From: Verrucomicrobiales bacterium
GTDB lineage: Bacteria > Verrucomicrobiota > Verrucomicrobiia > Verrucomicrobiales > Verrucomicrobiaceae
Length of the DNA: 6,299 bases
Direction of reading: 5' to 3'
NCBI GenBank assembly: GCA_003453085.1
Contig: DMMK01000651.1
Location: 1-6,299, forward strand
Made by a program: the position numbers and the translations under genes
The notes under the pieces: generated by a model
What the model saw: only the letters and a program-made list of their open reading frames with translations
Told to the model about the DNA's origin: nothing
The model's database searches: none
Part shown: positions 1 through 6,299 of the stretch, piece after piece
Layout: every line of letters begins with the position of its first letter
How positions within the stretch are numbered: position 1 is the first letter of the stretch

Positions 1-795
1 GGGAGGGCGATCTTGCACCACATTGGCGGGGATGACTGTGGACTGCGAATGCTGCGACGGAGATCCGTCACCTACCGCCTGCGCGGGTGTGCGCTGCTGG
101 GCTGGACGGGAGGAAGTGCGGCGGTGGATGCGGCCCTACGCCGAGCTTTGCTGGATGAGGCCAAGGAGGTCCGCATCGAGGCTGCCTATGCTCTGGCTTT
201 GCGCGGCGCACCGGGCCTGGGAATTCGGGAGGTGCTGGAGTCTCTGGAGGAAATGGATGCCCTCGCCTCAGACCGCATGCGGGATGTCGTTCGCATGCTG
301 GCCCCAGGGCGCAGCCAGGAACTGGCGCGACTGCTGCTGGTGGCCACCACCCCTCGGCTGCGCGTGCTCCTGCTGGATGGTCTTTCCGCCACCGGAGATC
401 TCGCCCAGTCGGACCTCATCGCCGAGCAGTTGCAGGATGCCGCCCCAGCGGTGCGCGCCGCCGCCGTGCTGGCCCTGGAGCAACTGGGAGACCCGATGCA
501 AATTTCGCAGGTGGCCCTGCTGGTCAAGGATACCAGCCCCAAGGTGCGCCTGGCGGTGGCCCGTTATGCCGTAAGCATGGGCCCCGATGCGGAAGCCCAG
601 GAGTTGCTGGAGAAACTGGTGCTGGATGGTGACTACGAAGTGAAACGCCAGGCCGTGCATGGACTGGCCAAGGTGAGCGGGCGTGCCTGGCAACGGCTGC
701 AAGAACACCCGCCAGAAGATCCCCTGGTGGAGGCACTGATCCGTGAGATCACATCCTCCCAGACGACTCTCTCAACCCAGGAGGCCCTCGCCTAA
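1..795 (+). CDS. HEAT-repeat protein, 3' part (5' end outside window)
   Basis: The reading frame is open from base 1 to the TAA at 793-795, giving 264 residues. It is built almost entirely of degenerate helical HEAT/PBS-lyase-like repeats of about 30 residues. Counting from the TTG at base 13, units lie near residues 36-65, 103-130, 133-160, 165-192 and 197-224, with typical cores such as APAVRAAAVLALEQLGD and SPKVRLAVARYAV. There is no catalytic motif; proteins of this kind are scaffolds or docking surfaces. The TTG at 13 does have a GGGAGGG 5 bases upstream, but the encoded chain there already reads like the interior of a repeat and the frame continues to the edge. I therefore treat it as truncated, with an N-terminal part, perhaps a membrane anchor, lost to the left. 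It overlaps the downstream glycosyltransferase by one base, so the two are translationally coupled. From memory, HEAT proteins recur beside this type of GT2 synthase. The role as synthase partner is inferred from that context. Confidence 0.85.
   Translation, partial: GRAILHHIGGDDCGLRMLRRRSVTYRLRGCALLGWTGGSAAVDAALRRALLDEAKEVRIEAAYALALRGAPGLGIREVLESLEEMDALASDRMRDVVRMLAPGRSQELARLLLVATTPRLRVLLLDGLSATGDLAQSDLIAEQLQDAAPAVRAAAVLALEQLGDPMQISQVALLVKDTSPKVRLAVARYAVSMGPDAEAQELLEKLVLDGDYEVKRQAVHGLAKVSGRAWQRLQEHPPEDPLVEALIREITSSQTTLSTQEALA
779..784 (+). promoter_or_regulatory. Shine-Dalgarno site of the glycosyltransferase gene
   Basis: A perfect AGGAGG lies 10 bases upstream of the ATG at 795 and inside the last codons of the HEAT-repeat gene. 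It fixes the glycosyltransferase start. Together with the TAATG stop/start overlap it points to strong, coupled expression of the two proteins. Confidence 0.8.
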
Positions 796-2228
796 TGGAT
801 TCCAACTGGACAGAATCGATCTGGTTCACCGGCTCCATCTGGGTGGCGGCGACGTTCATCTTGCTTTTGCAAACGGTGCAAAACAGCATCTACCTGCTGC
901 ACCTGTGCCGGGCGATTCCGGAATTCATGCACTCGCGCAGCCGCGCCTCCCGCCTGCGGGAGTGGTGGATGCTGAATTCCCTGGCCACGCCCCGAGTATC
1001 CCTGCTGGTGCCGGGGTACAATGAAGAGGCCACCATCGTGGAAAGCCTGCGCTCCATGCTGACCCTGAAGTACCCGGATTATGAAATCATCGTGGTCAAT
1101 GACGGATCGAAGGACAAGACCCTGGCGCGTTTGATTGAGGCCTTCTCCCTGCACCCCATCCAGAAAACCATCCCTGGCCGTGTCTCCTACCAACCCATCC
1201 GGGGCATCTACGCCTGCAAGGACATCCCGAACCTGCTGGTGGTGGACAAGCAAAATGGCGGCAAGGCCGATGCCCTGAATGCGGCGATGGATCTGGCCGA
1301 CTGCCCCTATGTCTGCTCTGTGGATGCCGATTCGCTGCTGGATTCGGACGCGCTGCTGCGGGCCGTGCGCCCTTTCATTGATGCGCCCGATACGACGATG
1401 GCTGTGGGCGGCACCATCCGCGTGGTGAACGGTTGCAGCGTAAAGTCTGGCCAGATCACTGAGGTGCGGCCACCCCGGCACTGGGTGGAACTTTTCCAAA
1501 CCGTGGAATACCTGCGCGCCTTCCTGCTCACCCGCATGGCGTGGACGCGCTCGCAGTCCGTGACGATCATCTCCGGTGCCTTCGGCATCTTTCGTCGGGA
1601 GACGCTGCTGGAACTGGGTGGCTATGAACACGGCACCGTGGGGGAGGACATGGAGCTGGTGGTACGCATGCACCGCTGGGCGGGTGAAATGGGTGTGAAA
1701 CATGCCGTCTGGCACGTGCCAGACCCCGTCTGCTGGACGGAGGCCCCCTCAACGCTGGATATCCTCTCCCGCCAGCGTACCCGCTGGCAGCGCGGCCTGT
1801 GTGATACCCTATGGCGGCACCGCGACATGCTGTGCCGCCCCAAATATGGGGCCGTGGGCATGGTGGCGCTGCCGTCCTTTGTGCTGTTTGATATCGTCAG
1901 CCCATTGTTGGAGCTGGTCGGCCTGCTGCTGGTGCCATTGTGTTACCTCGCCGGGATCCTCAGTCTGGAGTTTTTCATCGCCTACTGTGCGGTGGTCTTC
2001 GGCTTTGGCCTTTGCCTGAGCCTCAGCTCCATGATCATCGCCGAGCTGTCCCTGCAGCATCACCGCCGGGTGCGAGACCTGCTTTGGTTAGGCCTGGGTG
2101 CCATCGTGGAAAACTTCGGCTACCGTCAGCTCAACAGTTGGTGGCGGGTGAAGGGCATCTGGCAGTTCCTACGCAAAAAGCAGGGCTGGGGAGACATGCC
2201 ACGTCGGGGGTTCACCAAGGCCGCTTAA
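795..2228 (+). CDS. Membrane-bound family 2 glycosyltransferase (processive polysaccharide synthase type)
   Basis: This complete 477-residue protein is predicted to transfer sugar from an NDP-sugar into a growing polysaccharide on the cytoplasmic face of the inner membrane. A membrane helix lies at about residues 10-36. The GT-A domain follows: VPGYNEE at 72-78, VVNDGS at 100-105 (D103), NGGKADALN at 154-162, DAD at 177-179, GED at 283-285 and QRTRW at 327-331. This D, DxD, D, QxxRW set is that of processive GT2 enzymes such as poly-N-acetylglucosamine, hyaluronan and cellulose synthases. Two or three further membrane helices fill about 353-418, and the tail (GWGDMPRRGF) is short. There is no PilZ domain, which argues against BcsA-type cellulose synthase and direct cyclic-di-GMP binding. 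The length and layout are nearest the PgaC-like group, but sugar specificity cannot be read from the sequence, so I give no symbol. The start is set by AGGAGG and the one-base overlap with the HEAT gene, its probable partner. Confidence 0.93.
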   Translation: MDSNWTESIWFTGSIWVAATFILLLQTVQNSIYLLHLCRAIPEFMHSRSRASRLREWWMLNSLATPRVSLLVPGYNEEATIVESLRSMLTLKYPDYEIIVVNDGSKDKTLARLIEAFSLHPIQKTIPGRVSYQPIRGIYACKDIPNLLVVDKQNGGKADALNAAMDLADCPYVCSVDADSLLDSDALLRAVRPFIDAPDTTMAVGGTIRVVNGCSVKSGQITEVRPPRHWVELFQTVEYLRAFLLTRMAWTRSQSVTIISGAFGIFRRETLLELGGYEHGTVGEDMELVVRMHRWAGEMGVKHAVWHVPDPVCWTEAPSTLDILSRQRTRWQRGLCDTLWRHRDMLCRPKYGAVGMVALPSFVLFDIVSPLLELVGLLLVPLCYLAGILSLEFFIAYCAVVFGFGLCLSLSSMIIAELSLQHHRRVRDLLWLGLGAIVENFGYRQLNSWWRVKGIWQFLRKKQGWGDMPRRGFTKAA

Positions 2229-2255
2229 AAGGCGGATGGCGATGACCGAAGTGTT

Positions 2256-2331
2256 GGTTAGGCGAGATACGATGGGTGAAGACTACTCATCCCTGCCGGT
2301 CTCCTTGCCTCACCCTTTCACTCGGGTTTTT
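2256..2331. terminator. Imperfect stem-loops between the convergent genes, possible weak terminator
   Basis: The two gene pairs end tail to tail with an 89-base gap (2229-2317). GGTTAGGCGAG at 2256-2266 can pair with CTTGCCTCACC at 2304-2314, with one mismatch and one G-U pair. The long loop holds a smaller bulged hairpin, GGGTGA (2274-2279) with TCATCCC (2287-2293). For plus-strand transcripts, ACCC (2312-2315) and GGGT (2324-2327) could form a short stem running into a T-run (2327-2331), already inside the end of the minus-strand gene. No arrangement is a classic strong GC stem plus U-tract, so assignment as a terminator is tentative. Confidence 0.25.
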
Positions 2332-4081
2332 CGGCGAGGTGTTTCAGCAGCGCTTCTTCAGGCTCATGCAGCAGGAACTGGGGCTGGACAGCAGTGGGGA
2401 GCTTCATCTGGCGGGCCACCTCTTGCAGGCTGTGCAGCAGTTGGGCCACGGCCTCCGGCGGTTGACCTTTAAGCGTGGTGCGTGTGCCGGGGATGAGGCT
2501 TTGACGGACCTCGGTTAAGGTCAGCGTTTGGGGGCCACTGGGAGAGACGGCATCCGCATACAGGACCACGGCGGTACCCCGCCCGGGCCAGGGTGCCACC
2601 CAGAGGCGGCCGGTAGGCGCGGTGCGGAAGGTGCGCAGGGGAACATCGGCAATGGGACCGCACTCGATGGCCAGCGAGATGGGCAGGCGATGCTGCGCCC
2701 CCCACTCCAGCCAGGCGCTGCCCCAGGCGGCTGCCTCAACGACATCGCTGCGGTAGTTCATGACGACGATGCGGCGGCTGGTGCTGGCCAGTTTTTCCAG
2801 CAAGGCGGGCCCTTGTTTTTGCTGCAGCAGCCAGAAGGGAACGACGGCCTCGACGGGGATCTTCCCGGCGGTGGATAGCTTTTGGTAAAGACTGGCCCAC
2901 TGGCGGTGCCAGGCCTCCGGCTGAAGACGGAAACCGGGCAGCAGGTAAGGTTCCACATCATACTGCACGGCATCCAGCCCCTGGCCTTTCCACGCAGCTA
3001 AGGCTTGGTGGCGGGTGAGCACGGCGGGCTGGGCCTCTGGCAGGATCATGTGGGGGTCTCCCTCCACAGCGGTGAGGTAAAAGCCATCCTTTTGCAGTTG
3101 CTTCAGAGTCTCCAGGCTCGGCTCTGCCTCTCGCGGCAGGGCGAGTTGGAGGACGCGGATGCCTGCCTGCTTCCAGAGCGGCTGCAGGCGGGTCCAGCGG
3201 GTGGGATCGGCGGACCAATCCCAGACCCCGAGAGGGAAACCCGCGCTGGGTTCCTCCCGCTTCCCTGTCTGTGGGACCGCAGTGATGGAGGGGATGTGTA
3301 CCTCTACGGGCTGGTCTGAAACGGAGAGCAGACTCAGGCGCAGGGAGCGAGCCCGCAACCACTCGTCCGGGATCTGCCAGGAGTGGGTGCTATCCTGGGC
3401 GGTGAGGGAGAGATCATCCAGGATGCGAGGGTCGCCATGGCCTTTGCCGGTATCGGCACTCAGGCCCACCTGCACGCGGCCCTGACCGCTGAGGGTGAGG
3501 GAGACTTTCCACGCGGCACCCTTGGGCCAGCGGGGCAGGCGCCAGAGAGTGGCGCTGTAAAGACCGCTAGGTTTTTTGCCCACGGCCATGCTCCAGCGGG
3601 TATTGTCAGCCTCGTCCTTCGCAGTCACACGTTCTTCGACGCCAAAGGCGGTCCATTGCATCTGCTGGGCGAGATTTAGCCCGGGAGGAAGGATGAGGGA
3701 CGGGGCGTCCTGCTTCAGCGGAGTCAGCTCTTCCACCATGGGGACAGGCGCGGCGATGTCACCAACGATTTGCAACCCGGAGGCGGCGCTTTTGGCCAGC
3801 GTTTCAGGAAAGATGCCAGCCCAGATAACGGAACCTGCAGGGACTTCTAAACTGTCGGTGGAGGAGTCGGGCGTGACCGCCAAGACCTTCCACCCGCCAG
3901 TGGGGGTGAGGCTGCGCTGCCAGGGCGCGAGTGCGGGCGCGGGGGACTCACCCACGGGCAGCTCCCGCAGGCTGAGCCTCTGAGGGGTGATCTGGCCAGT
4001 CATAACGAGGGGCAGCAGGCAGCCCAGCAAAACCAACGTCCTACGCGAGATAAAAGCAGCCTGGGGGTGCGCAAAGCTCAT
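2318..4081 (-). CDS. Exported protein with a predicted glycoside-hydrolase-like TIM barrel, uncharacterised
   Basis: This complete 587-residue protein does not match any named enzyme I know. Residues 1-29 look like a Sec signal peptide (SRR, then a hydrophobic run to VMTG). Residues 30-270 are beta-rich. The part at about 140-270 (strands such as AAWKVSLTLSG, RVQVGLSAD and RSLRLSLLSV) resembles a jelly-roll carbohydrate-binding module. Residues 281-510 can be laid out as eight strands with regular spacing: GVWDW 285-289, VLQLAL 310-315, YLTAVE 335-340, DAVQYDVEP 370-378, VEAVVPFW 410-417, RIVVMNYR 437-444, SLAIECG 469-475 and AVVLYAD 504-510. Candidate active-site residues are D375 and E377 on strand 4, Y443 on strand 6 and E473 on strand 7. 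It should be periplasmic, outer-membrane-associated or secreted, acting on or binding glycans. The ATG at 4081 is the only good start, since the next in-frame stop upstream is at 4118-4120. It follows the kinase gene by 10 bases, so the two are probably co-transcribed. Substrate and catalytic activity are unknown. Confidence 0.8.
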   Translation of the reverse strand: MSFAHPQAAFISRRTLVLLGCLLPLVMTGQITPQRLSLRELPVGESPAPALAPWQRSLTPTGGWKVLAVTPDSSTDSLEVPAGSVIWAGIFPETLAKSAASGLQIVGDIAAPVPMVEELTPLKQDAPSLILPPGLNLAQQMQWTAFGVEERVTAKDEADNTRWSMAVGKKPSGLYSATLWRLPRWPKGAAWKVSLTLSGQGRVQVGLSADTGKGHGDPRILDDLSLTAQDSTHSWQIPDEWLRARSLRLSLLSVSDQPVEVHIPSITAVPQTGKREEPSAGFPLGVWDWSADPTRWTRLQPLWKQAGIRVLQLALPREAEPSLETLKQLQKDGFYLTAVEGDPHMILPEAQPAVLTRHQALAAWKGQGLDAVQYDVEPYLLPGFRLQPEAWHRQWASLYQKLSTAGKIPVEAVVPFWLLQQKQGPALLEKLASTSRRIVVMNYRSDVVEAAAWGSAWLEWGAQHRLPISLAIECGPIADVPLRTFRTAPTGRLWVAPWPGRGTAVVLYADAVSPSGPQTLTLTEVRQSLIPGTRTTLKGQPPEAVAQLLHSLQEVARQMKLPTAVQPQFLLHEPEEALLKHLAEKPE

Positions 4082-4101
4082 GGAGAAAAAATCAGGTCTC
4101 C
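4082..4101 (-). promoter_or_regulatory. Kinase stop / next-gene start junction with small inverted repeat
   Basis: Read on the minus strand, GGAGA (4101-4097) and TCTCC (4086-4082) are perfect 5-base inverted repeats. They flank the kinase TGA stop and lie directly beside the ATG at 4081-4079. The only Shine-Dalgarno-like GGAG is within the left arm, 16 bases from the ATG, which is too far for ordinary initiation. The downstream gene may therefore depend on ribosomes finishing the kinase. The repeat is short enough to arise by chance. Confidence 0.3.
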
Positions 4102-6299
4102 GAGGCAGGGGTGAGAGTCACGGGGAAATCCAGCGCGGCCAACCGGGCCACGAGGGCGGGCAGGGCCTCGTGCAAATCTGTTAGCACACGGTTACGTGCT
4201 TCCTGGCTTGTGGCCTCAAACTCGGCCACTTGGAACAAGGCCGCAATGCTGGTGAAACCCATGGTGCCACAGGAGCCACGCGCACGATGAGCCGCCTGCC
4301 GCCACGCAGCATCGGATCCGTCCTGAAGCGCGGTTTTCATTTTCACCAAGGTCTCTGCCACCTGGGTCACTGCCATCTGGACGAGGTCAGCATCCAGCTC
4401 GGGCTCGCCGGTCAGGCAACCACGCAACTGTGCCTCATTGACTGAGACGGACTCGACGGTGGGCTGGGAGGCGGAAGCATTCTGGCTGCGGGGACCATGC
4501 CCGGCGGCAGAGCCGGTGCGGGGAAGCCAGGTGAAAAGCATCTGCTGGAGGCGGTCGAGCTCCACAGGTTTCGACAGATAGGCATTCATGCCGGACTCCA
4601 GGCATTGCTCCGCATCCCCACTCATGACGTGGGCGGTGACGGCGATGATGGGGATGGGCTTGCGCCCCAAGCTGTGCTCCCACTGGCGGATGGTGCGGGT
4701 GGCCTCAAAGCCATCCATCTCCGGCATTTGGCAGTCCATCAGCACCAGCACGCCGGCTTCCTCCTGCACGCGGGCCACGGCCTCGAGGCCATCACTACAC
4801 ATGACGACCTCCATACCGAGGTGCTCCAACTGATTGCGAATCACGCGCTGATTCACCGGGTTGTCATCGGCGACAATGAGGCGTGCAGGAGTGAGTTCCA
4901 GCCGATCTGGCAGGGCGACAGGAGCCTTGGGTTCGGTGACCCCGGCAAGGCGGTCATATAGCTCGGACGGTCGGAAGGGGTAATTCAGAGTACCGACGAT
5001 GCCTTCCCTCGCCAGTGCTTCCTCGCTAAGTTCCTCCTGATCGGTCATGACAAAGACCGGGACGGAGGCCAGCCAGTCTCGGCTGCGCAGACGGCGCAGG
5101 GATTCCAACCAATCGTGAGCAACGCTGGAGCCGATGATGATGGCCTGTACAGGTGGCTCCGCCTCCCAGGGGGAATCTGAAGGCACCTCGCCCATCTGGC
5201 CATAAATGCGGGGATTCAGCCCCCAGGCCACAGCATGTGTTTGCAGTGCATCCGCTGTCATGGGGCGGTTTTCCAAAATGAGCAGAGGCCGGGATTCAAG
5301 CGTACGTGCCACGGCCATGTTATCCACCTCCCCAAAGACCGCGGTGAACCAAAAGGTGGCCCCGTGACCGAGCGTGCTTTCCACACTCATGACGCCGTTC
5401 ATGCGCTGGACCAGCTCCCGTGAAACGGCAAGCCCCAGCCCGGTGCCGCCATGACGCTGAGCCAGCTTCACATCCACTTGGGCAAAGGGCTGGAATAGGC
5501 GGTTCTGCACCTCCTTGGCGATTCCTGGGCCGGTATCGCTGACATCGAACCTCAGGCAGACACGGCCGTCGGACTCCACCTCACGCCGCCGGACGACGTG
5601 GACGGTGACGCCTCCCTGCTCGGTAAATTTGACGCTGTTGGAAACGAGGTTCAGCAAGATCTGACGCAAGCGGAGGCGGTCGCCCCGGATCTGCAGTGGC
5701 ACATCCGGGGAAAGATGCGGGGTGAGTTCCAGCCCCTTGCGTGCCGTGGTGGCGGCAAAGAGGCTGATGACCTCCTCCACCACCTCGGCGGGGGAGAAGG
5801 GTTCATTGACAAAGGCCATCTCTCCGGCTTGCAGTTTGGACAGGTCCAGGATGTCATTGATGATGGCCAATAGGGAACGTCCAGAGGTGCGGATGGTATC
5901 GAGACCATCACGGAGTTTCGGGGTCAGGGAGGCATCTCGTAGCAGAAGATCGGCGGTGCCGAGCACACCATTCATGGGAGTGCGGATCTCATGACTGACG
6001 GAGGCGACAAAAGCGGAGGTGGTCTTCACCGCATCCAGGGCGGCATCGCGGGCATCGGCCAGCTTCACCTCATACTGGGCGCGCGCGCGGTTTTCCTGAT
6101 AAAGCATGAAACCCACGGCTAAAAGTACGACCAACCCCCCGCCGACCATCTTGGCTGCGATGTTGCGAAAGGATTCGTTCGCCTCGACAAACTGGGCCGT
6201 GCGCATCCCTAGCAGGCGCTTTTCTTCGTGGTCTAGCTCTGCAATTTTCTTCTCAAGCTCTGCGGACTTTTCAGCGCCTAGCATGAGCCGCTTCAGCAG
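4092..6299 (-). CDS. Hybrid sensor histidine kinase (CHASE3 end-TM-HisKA-HATPase-REC-REC-HPt), 5' end outside window
   Basis: This is a membrane phosphorelay sensor of BarA/ArcB-like layout. Residues are counted from the ATG at 6284, which is probably internal because the frame stays open to the edge. Residues 1-45 look like the end of a CHASE3 sensor (EEKRLLGMRTAQF), followed by one membrane helix at 47-63 and a coiled segment at 64-90. HisKA contains SVSHEIRTP with phosphoacceptor H98. HATPase_c has N216, DTGPG (D250-G254) and GGTGLGL (279-285). A receiver-like domain at about 331-450 is degenerate: the phosphoacceptor Asp is G385 and the usual Lys is Y435. A second receiver at about 466-585 is intact, with D473/D474, D517, T550 and K572. 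A Ser/Gln-rich linker at about 588-612 leads to an HPt domain with H666 in AAHRARGS. Phosphate should pass H98 to D517 to H666 and on to a separate regulator not encoded here. The TGA lies 10 bases before the exported TIM-barrel gene, suggesting an operon. The signal is unknown. Confidence 0.94.
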   Translation of the reverse strand: MLKRLMLGAEKSAELEKKIAELDHEEKRLLGMRTAQFVEANESFRNIAAKMVGGGLVVLLAVGFMLYQENRARAQYEVKLADARDAALDAVKTTSAFVASVSHEIRTPMNGVLGTADLLLRDASLTPKLRDGLDTIRTSGRSLLAIINDILDLSKLQAGEMAFVNEPFSPAEVVEEVISLFAATTARKGLELTPHLSPDVPLQIRGDRLRLRQILLNLVSNSVKFTEQGGVTVHVVRRREVESDGRVCLRFDVSDTGPGIAKEVQNRLFQPFAQVDVKLAQRHGGTGLGLAVSRELVQRMNGVMSVESTLGHGATFWFTAVFGEVDNMAVARTLESRPLLILENRPMTADALQTHAVAWGLNPRIYGQMGEVPSDSPWEAEPPVQAIIIGSSVAHDWLESLRRLRSRDWLASVPVFVMTDQEELSEEALAREGIVGTLNYPFRPSELYDRLAGVTEPKAPVALPDRLELTPARLIVADDNPVNQRVIRNQLEHLGMEVVMCSDGLEAVARVQEEAGVLVLMDCQMPEMDGFEATRTIRQWEHSLGRKPIPIIAVTAHVMSGDAEQCLESGMNAYLSKPVELDRLQQMLFTWLPRTGSAAGHGPRSQNASASQPTVESVSVNEAQLRGCLTGEPELDADLVQMAVTQVAETLVKMKTALQDGSDAAWRQAAHRARGSCGTMGFTSIAALFQVAEFEATSQEARNRVLTDLHEALPALVARLAALDFPVTLTPASET

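Noticed and set aside
13..15. TTG with GGGAGGG upstream as the true start of the HEAT protein
   Set aside because: The spacing is good, but the frame is open to base 1 and the first residues read as the interior of a repeat array, so a start upstream of the window is more likely. It is not fully excluded.
792..1715. A 307-codon open frame on the minus strand opposite the glycosyltransferase
   Set aside because: It is rich in His, Gln and Arg with no domain, and lies fully antisense to a gene with clear GT2 motifs. Long antisense frames are expected in GC-rich DNA.
795..2228. Cellulose synthase (BcsA) or hyaluronan synthase identity for the GT2
   Set aside because: The QxxRW family motifs are shared by all of these. 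There is no PilZ domain and no Bcs partner genes, so a specific product cannot be claimed.
2236..2518. Small plus-strand open frames starting in the convergent gap
   Set aside because: They run into the antisense of the TIM-barrel gene, have no ribosome binding site of note, and encode low-complexity, domain-free peptides.
4018..4020. Lipoprotein signal (LLGC at residues 18-21) in the TIM-barrel protein
   Set aside because: The hydrophobic stretch before the Cys is too short and continues past it, which fits an ordinary Sec signal peptide better.
1..6299. tRNA, rRNA, CRISPR arrays, insertion sequences, attachment sites
   Set aside because: No cloverleaf, direct-repeat array, transposase or terminal inverted repeats were seen. 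Nearly every base belongs to one of the four coding regions.

Overview
This is a compact, GC-rich bacterial window (roughly 60 percent G+C by eye). It holds four protein-coding genes in two converging pairs, almost no non-coding DNA, and no RNA gene, mobile element or CRISPR array that I can see. The diderm-style envelope and signalling proteins, the GC content and the general protein style would fit a Verrucomicrobium/Prosthecobacter-like bacterium. That is an impression only; no marker gene is present to prove it.

Plus strand, left half (1-2228): the 3' part of a HEAT-repeat protein whose beginning lies left of the window is followed by a complete 477-residue membrane glycosyltransferase of family GT2. 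The two overlap by one base (TAATG), and a perfect AGGAGG ribosome binding site for the second lies inside the end of the first. The glycosyltransferase has the processive-synthase motifs (VVNDGS, DAD, GED, QxxRW) and flanking membrane segments, so it should polymerise a beta-linked polysaccharide at the inner membrane. The HEAT protein is a plausible scaffold or regulator for it.

Minus strand, right half (2318-6299): a large hybrid sensor histidine kinase runs in from the right edge. In the visible part it carries the end of what looks like a CHASE3 sensor, one membrane helix, HisKA, HATPase_c, a degenerate receiver, an intact receiver and an HPt domain. Ten bases after its stop begins a 587-residue exported protein with a beta-rich N-terminal half and a C-terminal half in which all eight strands of a TIM barrel can be placed. 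It carries glycoside-hydrolase-like acidic residues on strands 4 and 7. I do not recognise it as a named enzyme.

The two pairs meet tail to tail across an 89-base gap with weak stem-loops. The most interesting reading is a surface-polysaccharide module: a synthase with its HEAT partner facing a phosphorelay sensor co-transcribed with an exported, probably glycan-binding or glycan-cleaving protein. The adjacency, the coupling and the motifs are seen in the sequence. The functional link between the two convergent pairs is inference.
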